A DNA stretch of 64,000 nucleotides from FW021-bin31 sp964647485 (GTDB lineage: Bacteria; Bacteroidota; Bacteroidia; Chitinophagales; Chitinophagaceae), in assembly GCA_964647485.1 (NCBI GenBank), contig CAZYHV010000010.1:1-64000 (forward strand). Direction: 5' to 3'. Below the pieces are notes generated by a model, which was not told where the DNA came from, searched no databases, and saw only the letters and a program-made list of their open reading frames with translations. A program made the translations under genes and the position numbers. How positions within the stretch are numbered: the stretch's first letter is position 1; every line of letters starts with the position of its first letter. Positions 52,894-61,314 of the stretch are shown in pieces.

Positions 52894-54234
52894 ATGAAAG
52901 TAAAAATATTATTAAGTTCACTTTTAATTTTATTACTATTTTCTTTTTCAATAAAAGGACAAACCAAAGATACCTCAGAAATATATCAATTCGACTTTGG
53001 AACAGGAGAAGTGGCAAAAGGATACCAACAAGTAACTGCCACCACTTTATATAATAAGAATCAAAGTTTTGGTTTTGATTACGGGTCGGTTCCTATTGCC
53101 ATAGACAGAGAAGACAATGATCCCTTAAAAAGTGATTTTTGTACCAGTGAATCCCCCTTATTTTTTTCTGTAAAAATTCCTGAAGGGAATTATAAAGTAA
53201 CTGTAACTCTTGGTGATCAATGGCGTAGCTCTAAAACAACTATCAAAGCAGAATCTCGTAGATTGATGGAAAAAGAAATAACTACAAAACCGGGAGAATT
53301 TAAGACCGTATCTTTTATGGTTAGCGTTTGGAACAGCACCATTAGAGGAGACAGAAAAGTAAAACTAAAATCAAGAGAACTTGATAAATTGGATTGGGAT
53401 CATAAACTTACTCTTGAATTCAACAATAGCCGACCTTGCATCAACGCCATTACCATAAAGAAAGTGGAAAATGCAACAACAGTTTTCTTAATGGGGAATT
53501 CTACAGTTACAGATCAATCTTTAGAGCCTTGGAGCTGCTGGGGTCAAATGATTCCTGCCTTCTTTAAATCTGGAAAAGTAGTCATCTCTAACCATGCTGC
53601 TTCCGGATCTACCTTAAGAGCATCTATTGGAAGAAGGAGATTAGAGAAAGTTTCCAGCATGCTAAAACCGGGAGATTATCTTTTTGTTGAGTTTGCTCAC
53701 AATGACCAAAAAAAGGGTTCCGGAGAAAAAGCATACACCACCTATAATAAATACTTAAGAGAGTATGTAGATTCTGCTCGTGCACATGGAGCCATTCCTG
53801 TTTTTGTTACATCAACAAACCGTCGTCGTTTCGATTCTAATGGAAAGTTTTATGGCACTTTGGGTGATTTTCCGGACGCGATGCGTTACGAAGCAACTAA
53901 AGATGATGTTACTCTTATCGACTTAAACAAGATGACCAAAACACTTTATGTAGCCTTAGGAGTAGAAGATTCTCGAAAGCTATTTGTACAATTTCCGGCA
54001 GGTACCTTCCCGGGACAAAAAGAGAAGTTAGAAGACAATACACACTTTAGTGGTTATGGAGCGTATGAAATAGCCAAATGTATGGTGGAAGGAATAAAAA
54101 AGAAATTACCTGATTTAGCAAAAGCGTTAAAACCCAACCTAACTCCTTTTGATCCTGCGCATCCGGATAGTTTTAAAGACTGGTATTTGCCATGGACTCC
54201 CATGTTTACCAGCATTAAACCTTATGGAAATTAA
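52894..54234 (+). CDS. Rhamnogalacturonan acetylesterase (CE12) with N-terminal galactose-binding-like domain
   Basis: A 446-residue exported esterase (signal LLSSLLILLLFSFSIKGQ). The first 175 residues form a beta-sandwich like the agarase/YXIM-type galactose-binding domain (YQFDFGTGEVAKGYQQV). The SGNH/CE12 catalytic part follows: block I 'LMGNSTVTDQ' with the Ser, NHAASGSTLRA, 'VEFAHNDQKKG' with the Asn, and the terminal DNTHFSGYGA with Asp and His. It removes acetyl groups from the galacturonic acid of RG-I so that glycosidases can proceed. It lies 25 bases after GH105 in the same operon. Confidence 0.9.
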   Translation: MKVKILLSSLLILLLFSFSIKGQTKDTSEIYQFDFGTGEVAKGYQQVTATTLYNKNQSFGFDYGSVPIAIDREDNDPLKSDFCTSESPLFFSVKIPEGNYKVTVTLGDQWRSSKTTIKAESRRLMEKEITTKPGEFKTVSFMVSVWNSTIRGDRKVKLKSRELDKLDWDHKLTLEFNNSRPCINAITIKKVENATTVFLMGNSTVTDQSLEPWSCWGQMIPAFFKSGKVVISNHAASGSTLRASIGRRRLEKVSSMLKPGDYLFVEFAHNDQKKGSGEKAYTTYNKYLREYVDSARAHGAIPVFVTSTNRRRFDSNGKFYGTLGDFPDAMRYEATKDDVTLIDLNKMTKTLYVALGVEDSRKLFVQFPAGTFPGQKEKLEDNTHFSGYGAYEIAKCMVEGIKKKLPDLAKALKPNLTPFDPAHPDSFKDWYLPWTPMFTSIKPYGN

Positions 54235-54254
54235 AATGTCTAAAAGTAATAATA

Positions 54255-55703
54255 ATGCAAAAAACAACTTTAAAATCATTCTTTTTTCTACTGTTGACGT
54301 TCCCTCTATGGACTTCATATCACGGACAAGCGGCACCTACTTTTAACCTTTTTTCTTCTATCCCTCATTGGGTAAAAAAAGTGGGCGCTCAACAAACCCC
54401 GGAGAAAAAGAAGGTTTATCTGGTCAATAATCAAGGAGCTGTCAATGATGGTCAAACGATGAATACCTCCTCTATACAAAAAACGATTGACCGCTGTGCC
54501 GAAGCGGGAGGTGGAATTGTGACCTTTAAAAAAGGAACCTATCTTACCGGTTCTATTTTTGTCAAATCAGGAGTCACCTTAAAAATTCCTGAAGGCGTAC
54601 AGATTATTGGCAGTCAAAATATCAAGGACTATCCTATTATCCCAACCCGCGTTGCAGGTATCGAAATGAAATGGCCTGCTGCGCTCATTAATGTTCAAGA
54701 TCAGAATAATGTAAAAATAACAGGAAAAGGGATTATCGACGGAAGAGGGAAACCATTCTGGGATAAATATTGGGATATGAGGAAGGTCTATGAAAAGAAA
54801 GGACTTCGTTGGGCAGTAGATTATGATTGTAAGCGCCCAAGATTGTTATTGGTTTCTAACTCTAAAGATGTGACTTTGGAAGGTCTTCATTTACAGCGTT
54901 CCGGATTTTGGACTGTTCATATTTTATATTCCAACCATATCACCATCAATGGACTTAAAATAGAAAATAATATCGGAGGTCACGGACCAAGTACAGATGG
55001 TATAGATATCGATTCTTCTACTTATGTTTTGGTAGAAAATTGTGATATCGACTGTAATGACGATAATTATTGCTTAAAAGCGGGTAGAGACGCTGATGGC
55101 CTAAGAGTAAACAGACCCACAGAATATGTAGTCATCCGTCACTGCATTGCCAGATCGGGCGGAGGATTATGTACCTTCGGCAGTGAAACATCCGGAGGGA
55201 TTCATCATATTTTGGTAGAAGATTCTAAAGCTATAGGTACCTCTAATGGTATTAATTTTAAATCTGCCATTACCCGCGGTGGAACCGTTAAAGATGTCTA
55301 TATTCAAAATCTGAAATTGAATAAAGTACGTCGGGCTATTAATCTGGGATTAAACTGGAATCCTAGTTACAGCTATACTAAGCTACCCAAAGGCTACGAT
55401 TATGATTCCATTCCTGCCTATTGGAAAGTGATGTTAAAAAAGGTTCCTGCCTCCGAGGGAACTCCTACTGTAAAAGACATCTCAATTAGTAACATTCGGG
55501 GTACAGACTGCAATATTGCCATACATGCTTCAGGAATCAAGACCTCCCCATTACAGAATTTTAAATTAAAAAATATTGATATTACTGCAGATAAAGCAGG
55601 AAAAATAGAATATGCCAAAAACTGGAGGTTCAAAAATGTTCATATCCATGCAAAAAATCATCAGAAAGTAAAAGTAGAAAAATCAACTAAAATAAGACTT
55701 TAA
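54255..55703 (+). CDS. GH28 family hydrolase (polygalacturonase / rhamnogalacturonan hydrolase type)
   Basis: A 482-residue right-handed beta-helix enzyme with signal peptide (FFFLLLTFPLWTSYHGQ). GH28 blocks: PSTDGIDIDSS (canonical NTDGID), CNDDNYCLKAGRD with the catalytic Asp pair, 'SGGGLCTFGSETSGG' where polygalacturonases have GHG, and 'INFKSAITRGG' where they have RIK. The histidine of GHG is missing (Gly), and RIK reads NFK. These changes point away from polygalacturonase and would fit a rhamnogalacturonan-acting or other GH28 subfamily. The location is periplasmic by signal and context. It lies 20 bases after CE12. Confidence 0.88.
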   Translation: MQKTTLKSFFFLLLTFPLWTSYHGQAAPTFNLFSSIPHWVKKVGAQQTPEKKKVYLVNNQGAVNDGQTMNTSSIQKTIDRCAEAGGGIVTFKKGTYLTGSIFVKSGVTLKIPEGVQIIGSQNIKDYPIIPTRVAGIEMKWPAALINVQDQNNVKITGKGIIDGRGKPFWDKYWDMRKVYEKKGLRWAVDYDCKRPRLLLVSNSKDVTLEGLHLQRSGFWTVHILYSNHITINGLKIENNIGGHGPSTDGIDIDSSTYVLVENCDIDCNDDNYCLKAGRDADGLRVNRPTEYVVIRHCIARSGGGLCTFGSETSGGIHHILVEDSKAIGTSNGINFKSAITRGGTVKDVYIQNLKLNKVRRAINLGLNWNPSYSYTKLPKGYDYDSIPAYWKVMLKKVPASEGTPTVKDISISNIRGTDCNIAIHASGIKTSPLQNFKLKNIDITADKAGKIEYAKNWRFKNVHIHAKNHQKVKVEKSTKIRL

Positions 55704-55716
55704 ATATCCTTTAGAA

Positions 55717-58623
55717 ATGAATATACATTTGAAAAAAAATACCAACCCTTCTTTAGGTATCATGCTGCTCTTTTTCCTTACAACAATAGTATTTAGCTCT
55801 TGTCAGGAACAAAGTCAAAGCAAGAAATTTGACTTAAACCAATTAAAATGGCCTACAATCACCAAAACAACCCGACCATGGGCTCGCTGGTGGTGGATGG
55901 GAAGCGCCGTCAACAAGCAAGACCTGAGTATGGTTATGAAAGATTACAAAGATCATGGTCTAGGAGGTCTCGAACTCACCCCCATCTATGGAGTGAAAGG
56001 TGCAGAAGATCAATTTATCCAGTATTTATCCCCACAGTGGATGGAAATGTATCAATACACCTTAGATCAAGCCCAGAAACTGAATTTAGGTATTGACCTG
56101 GATAATGCTTCAAGCTGGCCCTTTGGAGGTCCCTGGGTGGAGGCTAAAGATGAGAGTAAGACAGTTTTTCATAAAACTTATACCTTAAAAGGAGGACAAA
56201 CCCTCCAAGAGCCGGTAAAATATCAACAAAAAGGATTGGTTTCCACCAATGGGGAACGGGTCTCTATTCAAAATATAAAACGACCAATGAGTGCCAATAA
56301 GGATATGCAGCAATTATCTTTATTTCAGGTCATTTTTCCCCGGGAGATTCCACTTAAAGCCTTAGTCGCCTATTCTGACAAGGGAGATGTTATTCAATTA
56401 AAAGAGAAGGTCGATTCTTCCGACCATCTCAACTGGACTGCTCCGAAAGGCAACTGGAAAATATATGCTGTTTTTGAAGGTTATCATGGTAAAATGGTAG
56501 AACGGGCAGCTCCGGGAGGAGAAGGTTTTGTTATTGATCCCTTTTCTCAAAAAGCATTACAAGACTACTTATCCCATTTTGACAGTGCTTTCGAAGGGCA
56601 TGATCTTAGTTATACAAGAGCTTTCTTCCAAGATTCTTATGAGTATAATGATGGACATGGACAAGCAGATTGGACGCCGTCCTTTTTCAAAGCATTTAAA
56701 AAATATAAAGGATACGATCTAAGAGAACACCTACCGGCTTTATTTGGGGATGCTTCTCCCGAAGAAAACAAAAGAGTCATTACCGATTACAGAGCCACAA
56801 TTTCCGATTTATTGTTAAACGATTTCACCAAACCCTGGAAAAAATGGGCTAAACAACATGATGCTGTCATTAGAAATCAGGCTCACGGTTCACCTGCCAA
56901 TATATTAGATTTATACGGAGCCAGTGATATCCCTGAGACAGAAGGTTATGATCCTATTAAAGCAAAATTTGCATCTTCTGCGGGTCATGTAATGAACAGA
57001 CCTTTAATCTCTACAGAATCCTGTACCTGGATGGACGAACACTTCCTGGGAACGCTCGCCGAAGCAAAAAAAACAGTGAACCTATTTTTACTTAATGGAA
57101 TAAATCACGTTTTTTATCATGGCACATCCTATTCTCCACAAGATGCCGACTGGCCGGGTTGGCTCTTTTACGCCGCTGTAGATTTTAACCTTTCTAACTC
57201 TTTTTGGGACGATTTCACGGCATTAAACCATTATATTGCCCGTGTTCAATCCTTCCTACAAAAAGGGAAACCCGATAATGACTTCTTAATCTACTATCCC
57301 ATCTTTGATTATTGGTCTGATCCGGGCTCCCATCTATTAAAAGATTTTGACGGGGGAGGACGAGGAGAAGAAAATTCCGATTTCTTCAAACTTGCCAATA
57401 CACTATCAAAAGAAGGATACAAATTTGATTTTATTTCTGATCATCAGATTCAAAAGTTAACGACCTCTAGTAATAAAATTCAATCAGGAGATATTCAGTA
57501 CAAGACCATTCTCATCCCTGAGAGTCAACATATTCCGATTGAAACAATGAAGAAGTTGGTTACCCTTTCGAAAAAAGGAGCAACTATTATCATTCATAAT
57601 ACCCTTCCAACGACCATCCCCGGGTTCAAAGATTGGAAAAAACGAGAAGAGGAACTGAAAGAAATGAAAGATCAACTTCATTTTAATACAAATTCCCAAG
57701 GCGATATACAGAAAGCAGAGATGGGAAAGGGTCAATTTCTAAAGGGAGAAGAAATGAGCACTTTGCTCTCCAAGGTACATATTCATCGAGAAGTCATGGT
57801 AGATGACAGTCTTCGATTCTCCAGGAGAAAATCTTCCTTTGGAAACTATTATTTTATCGTAAATAAGAGCACTCACGCCATACAGAAATGGATTCCTCTG
57901 CAAAGAGCCGGAGCCTCTATCGCCATTTTCAATCCCCAAAACTCTAAATTTGGAATGGGGAAAATAAGACAAAAAGATCAACAGACGGAGGTTTATCTTC
58001 ATTTGCTTCCGGGGGAAGCTGTTCTATTAAATGTATTTAAAGAAAAGCCCCTAAACAGTTATGAGGATTATCCTTATTATCAATCAGAGGCAGCTCCTCA
58101 ACCTTTAAAAGGAGAATGGAAGGTAGATTTTGTAAAGGGTGGTCCTACCCTCCCCTCTTCATCTACCATCTCTCAGCTTACTTCCTGGACAAATTTCAAC
58201 ACTCCCGGAGTCAAAGCATTCTCAGGCACAGCACGATACACGATAAACTTTGCTCAACCAAAAACAAAAGCAGATGCCTGGAAACTTCATCTAGGGAAAG
58301 TTTATGAAAGTGCTCGCATAAAATTAAATGGATCCTATGTGGACACGCTTATTGCCCCTCCTTATCAAGTTGTCATTCCTATGGATAGTCTTAAGGAGCA
58401 AAATACATTAGAAATAGAGGTTTCCAATTTAATGGCCAACCGTATTGCAGATATGGATAAAAAGGGGATAAAATGGAAGCATTTTTATAATGTCAACTTC
58501 CCGCCAAAATTAAAGGAAGATAAAGGGGAAAATGGACTTTTCGATGCATCAAACTGGTCACCCAAAAATTCAGGTCTCGTTGGACCGGTAACTCTACAAC
58601 CGCTGAAGAGAAAGAAATTTTAG
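55717..58623 (+). CDS. Alpha-L-rhamnosidase, GH106, lipoprotein
   Basis: A 968-residue lipoprotein (signal ending VFSSCQEQS) of the GH106 family. The opening 'TRPWARWWWMGSAVNKQDLSM' and 'HGLGGLELTPIYG' are family blocks, with 'NLGIDLDNASSWPFGGPWV' and 'DSYEYNDGHGQADWTP' further in the barrel, and 'GASDIPETEGYD' plus 'MNRPLISTESCTW' in the second half. A C-terminal galactose-binding-like domain (about 850-935, GTARYTINF, 'ARIKLNGSYV') resembles that of GH2. It removes rhamnose from RG-I oligosaccharides, complementing GH78. Last gene of the operon, followed by a bidirectional-type hairpin. Confidence 0.93.
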   Translation: MNIHLKKNTNPSLGIMLLFFLTTIVFSSCQEQSQSKKFDLNQLKWPTITKTTRPWARWWWMGSAVNKQDLSMVMKDYKDHGLGGLELTPIYGVKGAEDQFIQYLSPQWMEMYQYTLDQAQKLNLGIDLDNASSWPFGGPWVEAKDESKTVFHKTYTLKGGQTLQEPVKYQQKGLVSTNGERVSIQNIKRPMSANKDMQQLSLFQVIFPREIPLKALVAYSDKGDVIQLKEKVDSSDHLNWTAPKGNWKIYAVFEGYHGKMVERAAPGGEGFVIDPFSQKALQDYLSHFDSAFEGHDLSYTRAFFQDSYEYNDGHGQADWTPSFFKAFKKYKGYDLREHLPALFGDASPEENKRVITDYRATISDLLLNDFTKPWKKWAKQHDAVIRNQAHGSPANILDLYGASDIPETEGYDPIKAKFASSAGHVMNRPLISTESCTWMDEHFLGTLAEAKKTVNLFLLNGINHVFYHGTSYSPQDADWPGWLFYAAVDFNLSNSFWDDFTALNHYIARVQSFLQKGKPDNDFLIYYPIFDYWSDPGSHLLKDFDGGGRGEENSDFFKLANTLSKEGYKFDFISDHQIQKLTTSSNKIQSGDIQYKTILIPESQHIPIETMKKLVTLSKKGATIIIHNTLPTTIPGFKDWKKREEELKEMKDQLHFNTNSQGDIQKAEMGKGQFLKGEEMSTLLSKVHIHREVMVDDSLRFSRRKSSFGNYYFIVNKSTHAIQKWIPLQRAGASIAIFNPQNSKFGMGKIRQKDQQTEVYLHLLPGEAVLLNVFKEKPLNSYEDYPYYQSEAAPQPLKGEWKVDFVKGGPTLPSSSTISQLTSWTNFNTPGVKAFSGTARYTINFAQPKTKADAWKLHLGKVYESARIKLNGSYVDTLIAPPYQVVIPMDSLKEQNTLEIEVSNLMANRIADMDKKGIKWKHFYNVNFPPKLKEDKGENGLFDASNWSPKNSGLVGPVTLQPLKRKKF

Positions 58624-58651
58624 GTATAAATTAAATAATGAATAGATAAAG

Positions 58652-58692
58652 AAGAAGTCAATGAATTATTCCGTTTCTTTGACTTCTTTTTT
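58652..58692 (+). terminator. rho-independent terminator of the enzyme operon
   Basis: AAGAAGTCAA (58652-58661) pairs with TTGACTTCTT (58679-58688), a perfect 10-bp stem with a 17-base loop, followed by T-rich DNA. It lies between the convergent GH106 and beta-propeller genes. On the minus strand the tail is poorer in T, so its main use is for the plus-strand operon. Confidence 0.7.
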
Positions 58693-58713
58693 CTATACTT
58701 TCTAAATTCCTCT

Positions 58714-59775
58714 TTATGTTATTTCAAAAATAAAGGAAGAGGCCGTCATATATTTTCCTCCCTGTGAGGTAACATACAAATAGGCCGGCTGACCCTCAAT
58801 AAATAAAATTTGGGGTCGTTCAAAACGGCCGTATTTACTCAAATAAGAAGGAGCAGGGGGCTGCTGAATATGATAATGCCGGGTATCAAAATAGGCGATT
58901 TCAGGTTCACTCCAATGAATTCCATCTTCCGATTCCATGATGAGTCCATCGGTATGATTATAGTATCCCATATCTCGAGCCAACATTTTAAATTTATTTT
59001 TTTCTTTCCAAACATAAGCATCTTCCAATTGAGTATTTCCCCCTTTGGTAGAGAAATCAATCACCGGATTCCCGGAATATTTCTTATAAGGACCCTCTAA
59101 ATGATTAGATATTGCCAGCCCGTATTTACGATTTCCTCTTATCCCATTAACCGCTGTTTGATAATTTTTCGTATTCCATGATTTATAATACAACCAATAT
59201 TGTCCGTTAGGATGTTTAATAAAAGTTGGATTAGAAGTATTATGATCATCCCAACTTCCTTTGGATTCGGGATAAATTAAAGGTTGATCCGGCTTCGTCC
59301 ATGGACCTTCAGGGGCAGACGCAATAGCAACACCGATACGATTACCATTCGTTTTTCCATTGCTACAACCTATATAAAATAAGCAATATTTTTCATCCAC
59401 TTTCTTAATCGTAGGATTATGACAGGTAGTTGCATCAAAAAATCCGGTACGAGGCGATAAAATCGTTTCTACATATTCAAAAGGGCCTTCCGGGCTTTTA
59501 CTAACGGCATGACATATCTCACTTCCATTCAACCATCCTCCCATCCCCTTATCTTTCTTCCAACGGGAAAAATAAACATGTATCTTCCCATCTTCTCCTT
59601 GTAGGGGGCTATTCCCCCAAACATAATATCCCTCCATTTCCAAAGCACGACCTACTGGTTTTAACCGTTTTGCAAAATCAGAGATTTTCTTTCCTTCTTC
59701 TTTTAAGTTACTAAATGGGACAAATAAACCGGCACCTAAAGTACCAGCCTGCCTAAAAAAACTTCTTCTATTCAT
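58714..59775 (-). CDS. Beta-propeller glycoside hydrolase (GH43-like fold), Tat-type signal
   Basis: A 353-residue protein with a signal MNRRSFFRQAGTLGAGLF that resembles a twin-arginine leader. Repeated blade motifs point to a five-bladed propeller: 'GYYVWGNSPLQGEDGKIHVYFSRW', 'CHNPTIKKVDEKYCLFYIG', 'TSNPTFIKHPNGQYWLYYK', 'LEDAYVWKEKNKFKMLARD' and 'RPQILFIEGQPAYLYVTS'. Each has a polar residue followed by a WYLYY-type strand, as in GH43/GH32-type folds. The exact family and substrate are unclear; an exo-acting arabinosidase or galactosidase is one guess. It ends the third SusCD operon, 12 bases after SusD. Confidence 0.78.
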   Translation of the reverse strand: MNRRSFFRQAGTLGAGLFVPFSNLKEEGKKISDFAKRLKPVGRALEMEGYYVWGNSPLQGEDGKIHVYFSRWKKDKGMGGWLNGSEICHAVSKSPEGPFEYVETILSPRTGFFDATTCHNPTIKKVDEKYCLFYIGCSNGKTNGNRIGVAIASAPEGPWTKPDQPLIYPESKGSWDDHNTSNPTFIKHPNGQYWLYYKSWNTKNYQTAVNGIRGNRKYGLAISNHLEGPYKKYSGNPVIDFSTKGGNTQLEDAYVWKEKNKFKMLARDMGYYNHTDGLIMESEDGIHWSEPEIAYFDTRHYHIQQPPAPSYLSKYGRFERPQILFIEGQPAYLYVTSQGGKYMTASSFIFEIT

Positions 59776-59787
59776 TTATTCTTGCAA

Positions 59788-61290
59788 TCAATAGCCCGGA
59801 TTCTGAGTATACAATCCTGATTTAACGTCCAATTGACTTTGCGGAATTGGATAGATAATATAGTTTTTATCAAATGGGGAGATTTTATTTTGAACATCCT
59901 CCGTTTGAATCCACGCTTTCATCTTATCTACGACCATTCCACTACGAACCAAAGCATGCCATCTTTTTCCTTCTCCTGCAAATTCTTTCCGTCTAGTTGC
60001 CATTAAATCTTCCATTGTCACATTTGAAATTGCATTTAATCCGGCCCTTTGTCTTACTTCATTTACAATATCGTCAACATCTGCTTGACTTCCTCCCGAA
60101 GCTCCATTTAAAATACATTCTGCTTTTAGAAGAAGAACATTCGTTAAACGAAGGACAATATAATTAATGGGCCAATCATGTCTATTATCGGGAACTTTAG
60201 AAAGATCAACGTACTTTACAAAAAAGGATCTTGATTCAGTTACCCCATCACTGGTAGTATATCCCTGTTGTATCGAAAAAGATTTACGTACATCTCCGGG
60301 TTCATAGGAACTTAAAAGATCCTCAGATATGGGTCGGATCTGAAGTCCTCCCTGGGTATTTTTCCCCTTTGATCTAAACCAGGCATCCGGAACCAATACC
60401 CAGGGGAAGGTCCCTCCTACTACAGGATCTGAACCTGTTGAATATTCCACATCAAAAATAACTTCCGAATTATTTTCATTATCATAGGCATATATATCTT
60501 TATAGTCAGAAATAAAGCTATAAGGCCCGCTAATAATATCATTTAACAAAGGAAGAGCCTTCCCCCACTCATCGACTCCCATTCCGGGGCCATTGATGCT
60601 ATAGGTAGGTCCTGATCTGGTCATATAAACCAAAGCCAGCACTCCTTCTGCGGCATATTTCGTTACCCTACCAACATTATCATCCGAATATTGTTCAGGA
60701 AGATGTTCTTTGGCAAATTGGAGATCAGAGATTATTAAATCATATACTTTCCCTACTTCACTTCTGTTAATGGTATCCGCCTCTTTCGCAGTAACAGGAT
60801 GATCTATTAAAGGAACTTCTCCAAACCATCTCACTAAGTCAAAATAATAAAAAGCACGCAGAAATTTGGCCTCTGCCTCAAGCCGCGTCTCCAAATTCTT
60901 ATTCTCAAAAAACTTATCCCCTTTTGAATCCAATTGAGTCAGGACTTCATTGGCTTTATAAATACCACTAAAATTAGAACTCCAAGCTTCTTCAACATAA
61001 GGATTACTTGCAATAGAGCTATGAAAACCATTGATACCCTCCCAATCTCGAACACCTCCGTCAGACACTGCATATAAATTATCTGAACGTGTTTCCGACA
61101 GATTAAGTTGTCTATCAGGATATCCTCTTAAAGCGGAATAAACAGCATTTACCCCCTGGATAAAATCATTAGGAGCCGAATAAAAAGTTTCTGTACTTGC
61201 ATCAGAAATAGGTTGTTGATCCAGGTCTTTTTCGCAAGCACTAAGGAAAAGAACACTTATAACTGCTATCAAACAAAATATTTTCTTCAT
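59788..61290 (-). CDS. SusD/RagB-type glycan-binding lipoprotein (third pair)
   Basis: A 500-residue lipoprotein (signal SVLFLSACEKDL) with the SusD signature 'RLEAEAKFLRAFYYFDLVRWFGEVPL' in the first third and 'TRRKEFAGEGKRWHALVRSG' near the end, followed by 'IIYPIPQSQLDV' and a terminal NPGY. It directly follows the third SusC gene and precedes the propeller hydrolase. Its ligand is presumably a pectin fragment by location only. Confidence 0.95.
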   Translation of the reverse strand: MKKIFCLIAVISVLFLSACEKDLDQQPISDASTETFYSAPNDFIQGVNAVYSALRGYPDRQLNLSETRSDNLYAVSDGGVRDWEGINGFHSSIASNPYVEEAWSSNFSGIYKANEVLTQLDSKGDKFFENKNLETRLEAEAKFLRAFYYFDLVRWFGEVPLIDHPVTAKEADTINRSEVGKVYDLIISDLQFAKEHLPEQYSDDNVGRVTKYAAEGVLALVYMTRSGPTYSINGPGMGVDEWGKALPLLNDIISGPYSFISDYKDIYAYDNENNSEVIFDVEYSTGSDPVVGGTFPWVLVPDAWFRSKGKNTQGGLQIRPISEDLLSSYEPGDVRKSFSIQQGYTTSDGVTESRSFFVKYVDLSKVPDNRHDWPINYIVLRLTNVLLLKAECILNGASGGSQADVDDIVNEVRQRAGLNAISNVTMEDLMATRRKEFAGEGKRWHALVRSGMVVDKMKAWIQTEDVQNKISPFDKNYIIYPIPQSQLDVKSGLYTQNPGY

Positions 61291-61314
61291 ATTTATCAGT
61301 ATTTAGTTTTATTC

